Shown: positions 6,820-15,167 of the stretch, in pieces
How positions within the stretch are numbered: the stretch's first letter is position 1
How the letters are laid out: each line of letters begins with the position of its first letter
Source of the DNA: Pseudomonas sp. NBRC 111124
GTDB taxonomy: Bacteria > Pseudomonadota > Gammaproteobacteria > Pseudomonadales > Pseudomonadaceae
Length of the DNA stretch: 64,000 bases
Assembly (NCBI RefSeq): GCF_001320245.1
Contig: NZ_BCBA01000012.1
Location: 1-64,000 of the forward strand
Direction: 5' to 3'
Program-made: the position numbers and the translations under genes
The notes under the pieces: generated by a model
What the model saw: the letters and a program-made list of their open reading frames with translations, nothing else
What the model was told of the DNA's origin: nothing
The model's database searches: none

Positions 6820-9686
6820 CGGCGCACCTCGGCTTTTTCCGCAGTGCGGCGCTCCTTGAGCAGGCGCCGCTGTTCATCACTGAAGTCCTGATAACGCTTC
6901 TGCCATTCCGACGGGTGGAACACCTTCACCACCTCCACCGCCGTCACCTTGTATTCCGGGCAGTTGGTGGCCCAGTCGGAGTTGTCGGTGGTGATCACGT
7001 TGGCGCCGGACTCGGGGAAGTGGAACGTGGTGTACACCACCCCCGGGGCCACTCGCGCACTGACCTTGGCACGCAGCACGGTCTGCCCTGCGCGGCTGCC
7101 GATACCGACCCAGTCGCCGTCGCGAATACCACGGCTTTCAGCGTCGCTGGGGTGGATCTCCAGCCGGTCGGCATCGTGCCAGGCGGTGTTGCCGGTGCGC
7201 CGGGTCTGGGCGCCGACGTTGTACTGGCTAAGAATACGCCCGGTGGTCAGCAGCAGCGGGAAACGGCTGTTGACCTTCTCGTCGGTGGGCACATAACCGG
7301 TCAGCATGAAGCGCCCCTTGCCGCGCACGAACTGGTCGATGTGCATGGTCGGGGTACCGTCCGGGGCGGCCTCGTTGCACGGCCATTGCAGGCTGCCGTG
7401 GCGGTCGATCTCGGCATAGCTGACGCGGTGGAAGCTCGGTGTCAGGCGGGCGATCTCGTCCATGATCTCGGACGGATGGCGGTAGTTCATCGGGTAGCCC
7501 AGGGCATTGGCCAGGGCCACTGTCGCCTCCCAGTCGGCCTTGCCTGCAAGCGGTTCCATGACCTTGCGTACCCGCGAGATGCGCCGCTCGGCGTTGGTGA
7601 AGGTGCCGTCCTTCTCGAGGAACGAGCTGCCCGGCAGGAACACGTGGGCGAACTTGGCCGTCTCGTTGAGGAAGATGTCCTGCACCACCACGCACTCCAT
7701 CGCCCGCAGGGCGGCGGTGACGTGCTGGGTGTTGGGGTCGCTCTGGGCGATGTCCTCGCCCTGGCAGTACAGCGCCTTGAAGCTGCCGTCCAGCGCCGCC
7801 TCGAACATGTTGGGGATGCGCAGCCCCGGGTCGGGCTGCAGGGTCACGCCCCAGGCCTGCTCGAACTCGGCGCGCACGCCTTCGTTGGAAATGTGCCGGT
7901 AGCCGGGCAGCTCGTGGGGGAACGAGCCCATGTCACAGGAGCCCTGCACGTTGTTCTGCCCGCGCAGCGGGTTCACCCCTACCCCTTCACGGCCAATGTT
8001 GCCGGTGGCCATGGCCAGGTTGGCGATGCCCATCACCGCAGTACTGCCCTGGCTGTGCTCGGTCACCCCCAGGCCGTAGTAGATGGCCGCATTGCCGCCG
8101 GTGGCATACAGCCGGGCGGCGGCGCGGATCTGCTCGGCAGGCACGCCACATACCGGGCCCAGGATTTCCGGGGCGTTTTCCGGCAGGCTGACGAAATCGC
8201 GCCAGCGGGCGAAGGCCTCGGTCTCGCAACGGGCGTCGATGAAGCGCTGGGCCAGCAGGCCCTCGCTGACGATCACATGGGCCAGGGCGTTGAGCATGGC
8301 CACGTTGGTACCCGGGCGCAGCTGCAGGTGCAGTTCGGCACGGGCGTGGGGCGAGTCGACCAGGTCGATGCGCCGTGGGTCGATGACGATCAGCCGTGCG
8401 CCCTGGCGCAGGCGGCGCTTGAGCTGCGAACCGAACACCGGGTGGGCGTCGGTGGGGTTGGCGCCGATCACCAAAATCACGTCGGCCTGCATCACCGAGT
8501 CGAAGCTCTGGGTGCCGGCCGACTCACCGAGGGTCTGCTTCAGGCCATAGCCGGTCGGCGAATGGCAAACCCGTGCGCAGGTGTCGACGTTGTTGTTGCC
8601 GAACGCCGTGCGCACCAGTTTCTGCACCAGGTAGGCTTCCTCGTTGGTGCAGCGGCTGGAGGTGATGCCGCCAATGGAATCGCGCCCGTACTTGAGCTGG
8701 ATGCGGCGGAACTCACTGGCGGCATAGGTGACCGCCTCGTCCCAGCTGACTTCCTGCCACGGGTCTTCCAGACGCTTGCGGATCATCGGCTTGGTGATGC
8801 GGTCAGGGTGGGTGGCATAGCCCCAGGCGAAGCGGCCCTTGACGCAGGCGTGGCCGTGGTTGGCGCCGCCGTTCTTGTCCGGGACCATGCGCACCAGCTG
8901 GTCGCCCTTCATCTCGGCGCGGAACGAGCAGCCAACGCCGCAGTAGGCGCAGGTGGTGATCACTGCACGCTCGGGCTGGCCGAGCTGGACCAGGCTCTTC
9001 TCGGTGAGGGTCGCCGTCGGGCAGGCCTGCACGCAGGCGCCGCACGACACGCATTCAGAGGCGAGGAAGTTGTCGCCGCCGGCCGCCGCCACCCGCGAAT
9101 CGAAACCGCGCCCGGTGATGGTCAAAGCGAAGGTGCCCTGGATATCTTCGCAGGCACGCACGCAGCGGCTGCAGACGATGCACTTGCTGGGCTCGTAGTC
9201 GAAATATGGGTTGGAGGTGTCCTTCTTTTCGGCCAGGTGGTTGGCGCCGCCATAGCCGTAGCGCACCTCGCGTAGGCCGACCTGGCCGGCAACGGTCTGC
9301 AGCTCGCAGTTGCCGTTGGCCGAGCAGGTCAGGCAATCCAGCGGGTGGTCGGAAATGTACAGCTCCATCACGTTGCGGCGCAGGTCGGCCAGGCGCGGGG
9401 TTTGCGTGCGCACCACCATGCCTTCGCTGACCGGGGTGGTGCACGAGGCCGGGTAGCCACGCATACCGTCGATTTCCACCATGCACATGCGGCACGAGCC
9501 AAAGGCTTCGAGGCTGTCGGTGGCGCACAGTTTGGGGATGCTGGTACCGAGCATGGCGGCGGCGCGCATCACCGAGGTGCCGGCCGGTACGCTGACGCTG
9601 CGGCCGTCGATGTTCAGGCTGACCTGCACGTCGCTGTTGCGGGCAGGCGTGCCCAAGTCGGTCTCGGGATCGAAATAGTTGATCAC
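6816..9686 (-). CDS. fdsA: NAD-dependent formate dehydrogenase, molybdopterin alpha subunit
   Basis: A 956-residue catalytic subunit that oxidises formate to CO2. From the N-terminus it has a plant-type [2Fe-2S] domain with a GSCRMCMVEI segment, a His-Cys-rich [4Fe-4S] region (SDHPLDCLTCS), two ferredoxin-like clusters (SKCIVCSRCVRAC and CVSCGACVQACPT), the CAYCGVGC cluster, and the bis-MGD domain, with the Mo-ligand Cys in VCHSPTGYGL. A GTG start at 9686 is chosen: GGAGG lies 7 bases before it and it overlaps the fdsB stop by 4 bases. Upstream residues in that frame are out-of-frame fdsB sequence. Confidence 0.95.
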   Translation of the reverse strand: MINYFDPETDLGTPARNSDVQVSLNIDGRSVSVPAGTSVMRAAAMLGTSIPKLCATDSLEAFGSCRMCMVEIDGMRGYPASCTTPVSEGMVVRTQTPRLADLRRNVMELYISDHPLDCLTCSANGNCELQTVAGQVGLREVRYGYGGANHLAEKKDTSNPYFDYEPSKCIVCSRCVRACEDIQGTFALTITGRGFDSRVAAAGGDNFLASECVSCGACVQACPTATLTEKSLVQLGQPERAVITTCAYCGVGCSFRAEMKGDQLVRMVPDKNGGANHGHACVKGRFAWGYATHPDRITKPMIRKRLEDPWQEVSWDEAVTYAASEFRRIQLKYGRDSIGGITSSRCTNEEAYLVQKLVRTAFGNNNVDTCARVCHSPTGYGLKQTLGESAGTQSFDSVMQADVILVIGANPTDAHPVFGSQLKRRLRQGARLIVIDPRRIDLVDSPHARAELHLQLRPGTNVAMLNALAHVIVSEGLLAQRFIDARCETEAFARWRDFVSLPENAPEILGPVCGVPAEQIRAAARLYATGGNAAIYYGLGVTEHSQGSTAVMGIANLAMATGNIGREGVGVNPLRGQNNVQGSCDMGSFPHELPGYRHISNEGVRAEFEQAWGVTLQPDPGLRIPNMFEAALDGSFKALYCQGEDIAQSDPNTQHVTAALRAMECVVVQDIFLNETAKFAHVFLPGSSFLEKDGTFTNAERRISRVRKVMEPLAGKADWEATVALANALGYPMNYRHPSEIMDEIARLTPSFHRVSYAEIDRHGSLQWPCNEAAPDGTPTMHIDQFVRGKGRFMLTGYVPTDEKVNSRFPLLLTTGRILSQYNVGAQTRRTGNTAWHDADRLEIHPSDAESRGIRDGDWVGIGSRAGQTVLRAKVSARVAPGVVYTTFHFPESGANVITTDNSDWATNCPEYKVTAVEVVKVFHPSEWQKRYQDFSDEQRRLLKERRTAEKAEVRR

Positions 9687-11242
9687 TGTGCGGCCTCCGT
9701 GGTGGTCAGCCCGAAATCGGCGGGGAAGTACTTGAGCGCGCTGGCCACCGGGTAGGCGGTCATGCCACCCATGGCGCACAGCGAGCCGTACTGCAGGGTG
9801 TCGCACAGGTCGCGCAGCAGCAGGGCCTGGTCATGCCGTTCACTGAAGTCGCTGGTCGCGATCAGCCGGTCGACCACCTCCATGCCGCGGGTCGAGCCGA
9901 TCCGGCACGGGGTGCATTTGCCACAGGATTCCTCGGCGCAGAACTGCAGGGCGAAACGCGCCATGCTGGCCATGTTGAGGGTATCGTCGGCCACGACTAC
10001 GCCGCCGTGGCCGAGCATGGCGCCCATGGCGGCGAAGGCCTCGTAGTCCAGTGGGGTATCGAAGTGGCTGGGCGGCACCCAGGCGCCGAGCGGGCCGCCA
10101 ACTTGGGCGGCCTTGAGCGGGCGGCCACTGGCAGTGCCGCCGCCGTAGTCTTCCACCAGCTCGCGCAGCGTCAGGCCGAAGGCGCGTTCCACCAGTCCGC
10201 CGTGGCGGATGTTGCCGGCCAGCTGGAACGGCATGGTGCCCAGCGAGCGGCCCATGCCGAAATCGCGGTAGAACGCCGCCCCTTCGGCGAGGATGGTCGG
10301 CACCGAAGCCAGGGTGAGCACGTTGTGCACCAGTGTCGGCAGGCCGAACAGGCCTTCGAGCGCAGGCAGCGGCGGCTTGGCGCGGACGATGCCGCGCTTG
10401 CCTTCGATGGATTCGAGCAGCGCGGTTTCTTCGCCGCAGATATAGGCACCCGCCCCCACCCGTACCTCCAGGTCAAAGGCCTGGCCGCTGCCAACCACGT
10501 CGCTGCCCAGGTAACCGGCATCACGGGCGATGACCAATGCCTGGTTGAGCACACGAATGGCATCGGGGTACTCCGAGCGCACATAGATGTAGCCCTTGTC
10601 GGCCCCGACAGCCAGGCCGGCGATGGTCATGCCTTCGATCAGCAGGAAGGGGTCGCCCTCCATCAGCATGCGGTCGGCAAAAGTGCCGGAGTCGCCTTCG
10701 TCGGCGTTGCACACCACATACTTCTGCCCTGCACTAGCCTCGCGCACGGTGCGCCACTTGATGCCAGCCGGGAACGCCGCGCCGCCTCGGCCGCGCAGGC
10801 CGGAATCGAGCACGGTAGCAACCACGGCGGCGCCGTCCATCGCCACCGCCTTTTCCAGGCTCCTGAAACCGCCGTGGGCACGGTAGTCGTCCAGCGACAA
10901 TGGCCGGGTGATGCCGGCGCGGGCGAACAGCAGGCGTTGCTGGGTTTTCAGGTAGGCGATTTCTTCAACCGGGCCCAGCGCCAGCGAATGACCGCCAGGT
11001 TCACCGACCAGAGCGTCGAGCAGCGACGGTACGTCTGCCAGGCTGACCGGGCCGAAGCCTTGACGCCCTTGCGCGCTTTCACATTCCACCAGCGGCTCCA
11101 GCCAGTAAAGGCCGCGTGAGCTGGTGCGTTGAATATCGATAGGCAGCTGGCGGCGCTCGGCCTCGGCTTTGATCGCATCGGCGACCTGATCGGCACCGAC
11201 TGCGCGGGCCACTGAATCACAGGGAATGAACAGCCTCAGCAT
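9683..11242 (-). CDS. fdsB: NAD-dependent formate dehydrogenase, NADH-binding beta subunit
   Basis: A 519-residue NuoF-like flavoprotein. An N-terminal thioredoxin-like segment is followed by the FMN/NAD-binding domain (GLRGRGGAAFPAGIKW, CNADEGDSGTFADR, GAGAYICGEETALL). The C-terminal [4Fe-4S] motif is ESCGKCTPCRIG. It passes electrons from the alpha subunit to NAD+. ATG at 11242 is preferred because GGAGGG lies 6 bases upstream and it slightly overlaps the fdsG stop. Genes are translationally coupled on both sides. Confidence 0.95.
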   Translation of the reverse strand: MLRLFIPCDSVARAVGADQVADAIKAEAERRQLPIDIQRTSSRGLYWLEPLVECESAQGRQGFGPVSLADVPSLLDALVGEPGGHSLALGPVEEIAYLKTQQRLLFARAGITRPLSLDDYRAHGGFRSLEKAVAMDGAAVVATVLDSGLRGRGGAAFPAGIKWRTVREASAGQKYVVCNADEGDSGTFADRMLMEGDPFLLIEGMTIAGLAVGADKGYIYVRSEYPDAIRVLNQALVIARDAGYLGSDVVGSGQAFDLEVRVGAGAYICGEETALLESIEGKRGIVRAKPPLPALEGLFGLPTLVHNVLTLASVPTILAEGAAFYRDFGMGRSLGTMPFQLAGNIRHGGLVERAFGLTLRELVEDYGGGTASGRPLKAAQVGGPLGAWVPPSHFDTPLDYEAFAAMGAMLGHGGVVVADDTLNMASMARFALQFCAEESCGKCTPCRIGSTRGMEVVDRLIATSDFSERHDQALLLRDLCDTLQYGSLCAMGGMTAYPVASALKYFPADFGLTTTEAAQ

Positions 11243-11718
11243 GTTTCGCCCTCCAGACAACCGTTCACCAGCGTCCGCAGGCGCTCGGGGGTGAGCCGGG
11301 CATGCACTTGGCCATCCAGCTCCAGCGCCGGCGAACAGGCGCAGGCGCCCAGGCAGTAAACCGGACGCAGGCTGATGGCGCCGTCGGCGCTGGTGCCGTG
11401 GTCATCCAGCGCCAGCTGTTCGCGCAACTGCGCGGCCAGGGCCTCACTCCCCCGGCTCTGGCACGACTCGGCGCGGCACAAGCGCAGGGTGTGACGGGCC
11501 GGGGGTGTGGTACGGAAGTCGTGGTAGAAGCTGGTCACCCCGCGTACCTCGGCGAGGCTGAGGTTCAGGGCATGGGCGATTTCAGGGACGGCGGCTTCGG
11601 GGATGAAGCCGATGGCTTCCTGAATGGCGTGAAGGATCGGCAACAGCGCGCCGGGTGTGTCCTTTTCACGGCTCAGGATGCTCTGGATAACAGGCAGGTG
11701 AAGCAGTTCATCAGGCAT
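11236..11718 (-). CDS. fdsG: NAD-dependent formate dehydrogenase, [2Fe-2S] gamma subunit
   Basis: A 160-residue NuoE-like protein of the thioredoxin-fold [2Fe-2S] family. Cluster ligands are seen as CRAESC in the middle and CLGACAC near the C-terminus. It is the first gene of the fds operon, so the promoter should lie in 11719-11960. The operon here reads G-B-A-D; the fdsC/fdhD maturation gene that sits between A and D in Cupriavidus is not present in the window. Confidence 0.93.
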   Translation of the reverse strand: MPDELLHLPVIQSILSREKDTPGALLPILHAIQEAIGFIPEAAVPEIAHALNLSLAEVRGVTSFYHDFRTTPPARHTLRLCRAESCQSRGSEALAAQLREQLALDDHGTSADGAISLRPVYCLGACACSPALELDGQVHARLTPERLRTLVNGCLEGETC

Positions 11719-11966
11719 TCAGCGGACCTCGGCATCACGGACCCTGCCTGAATTGTTGTGAAGGGCAGGTATCCGGCGTGTTCTGCTGCGGCACACCGGC
11801 CACGTCACGGTGGCGTGGGCACGGAGGCCTCCTTGCCGATGGCCGTGCGTCTGCGCGCACTGGACTCATGGGCATCCTGCAAGCATGGCACTTATGGCGC
11901 CAGGAGGTTGCGTGCGAGCGACCAGGCGCATCCTGAAACCGACCTGGGATTCGTGGTGGGGTTGCC

Positions 11967-12050
11967 GGCCCTTTCGCGGGGCAAGCCCGCTCCTACAGGT
12001 ATTGCGGTTTGTGCACACCTGTAGGAGCGGGCTCGCCCCGCGAAAGGCCC
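11967..12050. repeat. inverted REP pair
   Basis: Two inverted copies (about 11967-11998 and 12019-12050) of the GTAGGAGCGGGC REP class. They occupy most of the downstream part of the gap between fdsG and the ATP-grasp gene. The rest of that gap (11719-11966) holds no convincing gene and presumably carries the fds promoter. Confidence 0.88.
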
Positions 12051-12051
12051 T

Positions 12052-13209
12052 TCAGCCGATCACCACATGGGGCAAGAACCGCGAGCTGTCCTTGGTGATC
12101 AACGAATCATCCTCACGGATGCCGATCCCCGACGCCTTGCCTCCCACTACCCACGAGCCGATCAGGGTATAGCTGTCACCAAACCTCGGCAGCGGCGCAA
12201 ACCCTTGCAGGATGTAGGGCGCATCATCGTACGGCCCGTCCTCGAAAACCCGCTCCCCCTCGGCGGTGCGGATGTCCACGTTGGCCCCCTCCCGCGAGAA
12301 ATAGGGCTTGCGTACCCAGCCTTTGGGCACCGGTAACTGCGGGCTGTGGTCGACAACGGCCGGCAGCAGGTTCGGATGGCCCTCATGCCACTCCCAGAGC
12401 AACGGCAGAATGCCTTTGTTGGAAATCAACGCCTTCCAGGGCGGTTCGACAAACTGCGTGTCGCACCCGGCAATCGCCTGGCCGAAATCCTCGTGGAAGA
12501 TGTGCTCCCAGGCATGCAGTTTGAACAGCCGCGTAATCGCCCGCCCCTGCAGGTCAACGAAGCGGCCCTCGCCGTCCAGGCCAATGTCCTCCAGGTCGAT
12601 GTGCCGGGTGCGGATGCCCGCATGCTCGGCCATCTTGCGTAGGAAGTCGGTGGTGCCGCGGTCCTCCAGCGAACCGGAGATAGTCGAAAAATGGAACTCG
12701 CCATGCCCCGGCATTGTGGCAAATGCCTGCACCAGGTCTTCGGCCAGGGTATTGAACTGGCTAGCCTCGGCGGGGAGAACGCCGCGCTCGATCTGCTCTT
12801 CCAGCCAGATCAGCTGGAACGCCGCGGCTTCATACAGCGAGGTGGGCGTGTCGTAGTTGGCCTCGATCAACTTCGCCGGGCCGTTGCCGTCATAGCTGAA
12901 GTCGAAGCGCCCGTAGAGGTGCGCCTGGCCTTCCAGCCATGAACGACGCACCAGATCGAAGAAGGCTGGCGGGATCGCCAGGCGCGCCATCAGTGCCTCA
13001 CTTTCGACGATGCGCCCGACCGCGTCCAGGCACATCGCGTGCAGCTCTGCGGTCGGGGCGTGCAGGTCATGCATCACCTGCGCCTCGCTGAACTGGTAGT
13101 ACCCACGTTCGTCCCAGTAACGCTCACCGTCGATCGTGTGAAAAGCAAAGCCCTCGCGCAGGGCCGTCGTGCGCCAGTCGGGACGCTCCGCCAGTTCGAC
13201 CTTGCGCAT
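12052..13209 (-). CDS. yjfC: glutathionylspermidine synthase-like ATP-grasp protein (YjfC/YgiC type)
   Basis: 385 residues, matching the glutathionylspermidine synthase pre-ATP-grasp/ATP-grasp family, length typical of E. coli YgiC and YjfC. Visible motifs are the GRFDFSYDGNGPAKLIEANYDTP block, which includes metal/ATP ligands, and C-terminal PKGWVRKPYFSREGANV. The amidase domain of full Gsp is absent. The family would form a peptide-like amide bond using ATP, but the substrate is unknown and these short homologues do not make glutathionylspermidine as far as known. ATG at 13209 has GGGGGG 5 bases upstream. It is the last gene of a yjfK-L-M-C-like cluster. Confidence 0.85.
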   Translation of the reverse strand: MRKVELAERPDWRTTALREGFAFHTIDGERYWDERGYYQFSEAQVMHDLHAPTAELHAMCLDAVGRIVESEALMARLAIPPAFFDLVRRSWLEGQAHLYGRFDFSYDGNGPAKLIEANYDTPTSLYEAAAFQLIWLEEQIERGVLPAEASQFNTLAEDLVQAFATMPGHGEFHFSTISGSLEDRGTTDFLRKMAEHAGIRTRHIDLEDIGLDGEGRFVDLQGRAITRLFKLHAWEHIFHEDFGQAIAGCDTQFVEPPWKALISNKGILPLLWEWHEGHPNLLPAVVDHSPQLPVPKGWVRKPYFSREGANVDIRTAEGERVFEDGPYDDAPYILQGFAPLPRFGDSYTLIGSWVVGGKASGIGIREDDSLITKDSSRFLPHVVIG

Positions 13210-13211
13210 GC

Positions 13212-13946
13212 CTACCCCCCGAAGAAACTGCCGGACCGGCCGCCCCAACCGCTGCGCGCAGTGGCCTGGCCGCCAAAGCCACCGCGCGTGACCGTGGCCG
13301 AAGTCGCCGAACGCGACTCGTTGCGGCTCGAGCCGCCGTAGCTGCCGCCACCGCCTCCGCCACTTGAAGAGCTGCTGCTCTCTTCGTCCTGCTTCACGCG
13401 CTGAATGCCGCCACCGGTGGCACCGTAGCGCTGGCCAAGCAAGCCGTGCCGCTGGCCGGCACCGTCGCGGTAGGCATACAACGGTTGCGCGTTGTAGTGA
13501 CGGCCAGCGCTATTGCCCAGCTGCGCGAGCAGCATACCGGCCACGGCGGCGGTGGCCACATGGCCGTAGCCACCGCCCTGGGCATAACCCGCGTCGAGCT
13601 GAGACTGCGTCACCTCAGCGCTGGTCTGCAGCTCGAAGCCACTCATGCGCGGCATGTAGCGGCCAGCAACGGTAATCTGGCAACCGTCCGGGGTGAACTG
13701 CGCCTCGCACTCCGCCTGGGTGAAAAAGGTCGGCGCATTGCGCTGGTAATCCGCCAGCGCCCGTTTGAAGGCATCGTTGCAGGCGGTTTCCGGCACCTTG
13801 TCGGCGACGCAGGCGGCTACGCTGTCGTAATTGCTTTGCTGGGTGACCGTGTACAGCTCTTCCTGCGGGCCGCAAGCGGTCAGCGCCAGCGGCAGCGAAC
13901 CGGCCAGCACCAGCTTGACGGAGCTGCGTCGAATAGGGGGCTTCAT
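13212..13946 (-). CDS. yjfM: DUF1190 lipoprotein (YjfM/YgiB-like)
   Basis: 244 residues. The signal sequence ends in lipobox LTAC (Cys at about residue 25), so it is predicted to be an outer or inner membrane-anchored lipoprotein. The central DUF1190 part has paired Cys residues (AACVADKVPETAC, FFTQAECEAQF). The C-terminus is low-complexity Ser/Gly/Arg-rich (SSSSSSGGGGGGSYGGSS), typical of YgiB. It ends 3 bases before the ATP-grasp start, so the two are coupled. Function unknown; conserved pairing with YgiC/YjfC implies a shared process. Confidence 0.85.
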   Translation of the reverse strand: MKPPIRRSSVKLVLAGSLPLALTACGPQEELYTVTQQSNYDSVAACVADKVPETACNDAFKRALADYQRNAPTFFTQAECEAQFTPDGCQITVAGRYMPRMSGFELQTSAEVTQSQLDAGYAQGGGYGHVATAAVAGMLLAQLGNSAGRHYNAQPLYAYRDGAGQRHGLLGQRYGATGGGIQRVKQDEESSSSSSGGGGGGSYGGSSRNESRSATSATVTRGGFGGQATARSGWGGRSGSFFGG

Positions 13947-13962
13947 GGGGGCTCCTTGCTCG

Positions 13963-14388
13963 TCAGGCCGCTGGGGTCATGCAGGCCGAGTTGAGGAAGC
14001 CCACGCTGATTGCCACGCTGGCCGCGTAGATGGCCGCAGCCACTTCACCCTTGGCGATGCGCCTGGACAGGTCGCGCAGCACCAGGCTGGTGATGCCAAA
14101 GGCGAGCAACTGCACCACGGCCGCGATCACCACCCAGGCGACGAAATCGAGAATGCTCACGCTGTAGGCGATGATGTTGCTGGCTGGCAGCGAGAAACCG
14201 ATCAGCGAGCCACCCAAGGCGATGGCCGCCGCCGGATTGTTCTCGCGGATCAGCGAAAACTCGCGGTGGGGCGTAATGCGCGTATAGATGAACTGGAACA
14301 GCCAGAACAGCAGCAGCGCCACACTGATATAGAGGATGAAACCGGTCACTGCCGAAGCATTGAGTGACAGGCGAAGCGCGTCGAGCAT
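13963..14388 (-). CDS. yjfL: DUF350 membrane protein (YjfL-like)
   Basis: 141 residues with about four hydrophobic segments and a conserved GGSLIGFSLPASNI stretch typical of DUF350/UPF0719 inner-membrane proteins. It lies 16 bases upstream of the DUF1190 gene and 12 bases after the DUF2491 gene, in the same order as E. coli yjfK-yjfL-yjfM-yjfC. Biochemical function is not known. Confidence 0.85.
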   Translation of the reverse strand: MLDALRLSLNASAVTGFILYISVALLLFWLFQFIYTRITPHREFSLIRENNPAAAIALGGSLIGFSLPASNIIAYSVSILDFVAWVVIAAVVQLLAFGITSLVLRDLSRRIAKGEVAAAIYAASVAISVGFLNSACMTPAA

Positions 14389-14400
14389 GGTGAATCCTTG

Positions 14401-15000
14401 TCAGGTTACGTTGAAGTCCGTGGGGAACAGGGTGACACCCAGCGAGGTGGTAAAGGTGAGCGCGCCGTGCTCATCTTCCTCGAGGGAAAACAGCAGGAAT
14501 TCGCGACGGTCGGGCAGGCCCGTGTCGCGGGCATAAAGCATCGACAGGTGCTGGACGCCATAGCGGGCTTTCGGGCTGACCACCTGCTCATGGAACTGGA
14601 CCAGTTCAGCCTGCCCCTGGGCCTGGCCCCATTGGCGGGAGTAGAGGCAGCCATCATGGGTGTAGATCGGCAGGCCGACCTTGGACAGGCAGCCGACCAG
14701 GTACTGCCGGTGCGCCTCGTCACGCACGGCAATGGCGCTGTGGTAGCCGAACAGCACGATATCGCCCGCCTGGCTGCCGCGCATCAGCACTTGCAGCCAG
14801 TAATCTTCGTTGTCCAGGTAGTAACGCAGCAAGTGTACTGACTGGCCAAGGTCGACTTCGCCGCAGGCCCACACCACTTCCGAGCCTGGGAGCTGGAGTT
14901 CAGAGTAACCGTCAAGCAATGGTTCAAGCGTTTGGGCAGGCGTGAAAATACTGCCATTGCGCAGGCCGAAAGGCGGGCTGGCCCGATTGAAAAGCGACAT
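14401..15000 (-). CDS. yjfK: DUF2491 protein (YjfK-like)
   Basis: 199 residues, soluble, without signal peptide or membrane helix. It matches the YjfK/DUF2491 family by its order next to DUF350 and by the GSEVVWACGEVDLG...LLRYYLDNEDYWLQV region. It is the first gene of the cluster. yjfI and the PspA-like yjfJ, which precede yjfK in E. coli, are absent here. Function unknown; context suggests an envelope stress or membrane-remodelling role. Confidence 0.8.
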   Translation of the reverse strand: MSLFNRASPPFGLRNGSIFTPAQTLEPLLDGYSELQLPGSEVVWACGEVDLGQSVHLLRYYLDNEDYWLQVLMRGSQAGDIVLFGYHSAIAVRDEAHRQYLVGCLSKVGLPIYTHDGCLYSRQWGQAQGQAELVQFHEQVVSPKARYGVQHLSMLYARDTGLPDRREFLLFSLEEDEHGALTFTTSLGVTLFPTDFNVT

Positions 15001-15122
15001 CGACTACTCCCTGGGGTCGCGGCGTTCCTTGCTGGGGGCGACACCTTAACGGGTTTAATCACCTAGGCCAATACTGACGGTGTGAGCATTCTTGTCGCTG
15101 GAAATGTGATGTTACTTCCGAC

Positions 15123-15149
15123 TTCATCGCCGGTTTTGCCGGCGATGAA
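15123..15149. terminator. hairpin downstream of sfnG
   Basis: A perfect 11-bp stem (TTCATCGCCGG/CCGGCGATGAA) around a TTT-containing loop lies 19 bases past the sfnG stop. There is no strong U-tract, so it may be a weak terminator or a transcript-stabilising hairpin. Confidence 0.45.
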
Positions 15150-15167
15150 CCCAGCGTGTTGCGCAGT

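Noticed and set aside
6915..9275. Long plus-strand open frame opposite fdsA (786 codons)
   Set aside because: Antisense shadow of fdsA; the real protein on the minus strand has all the iron-sulfur and molybdenum motifs.
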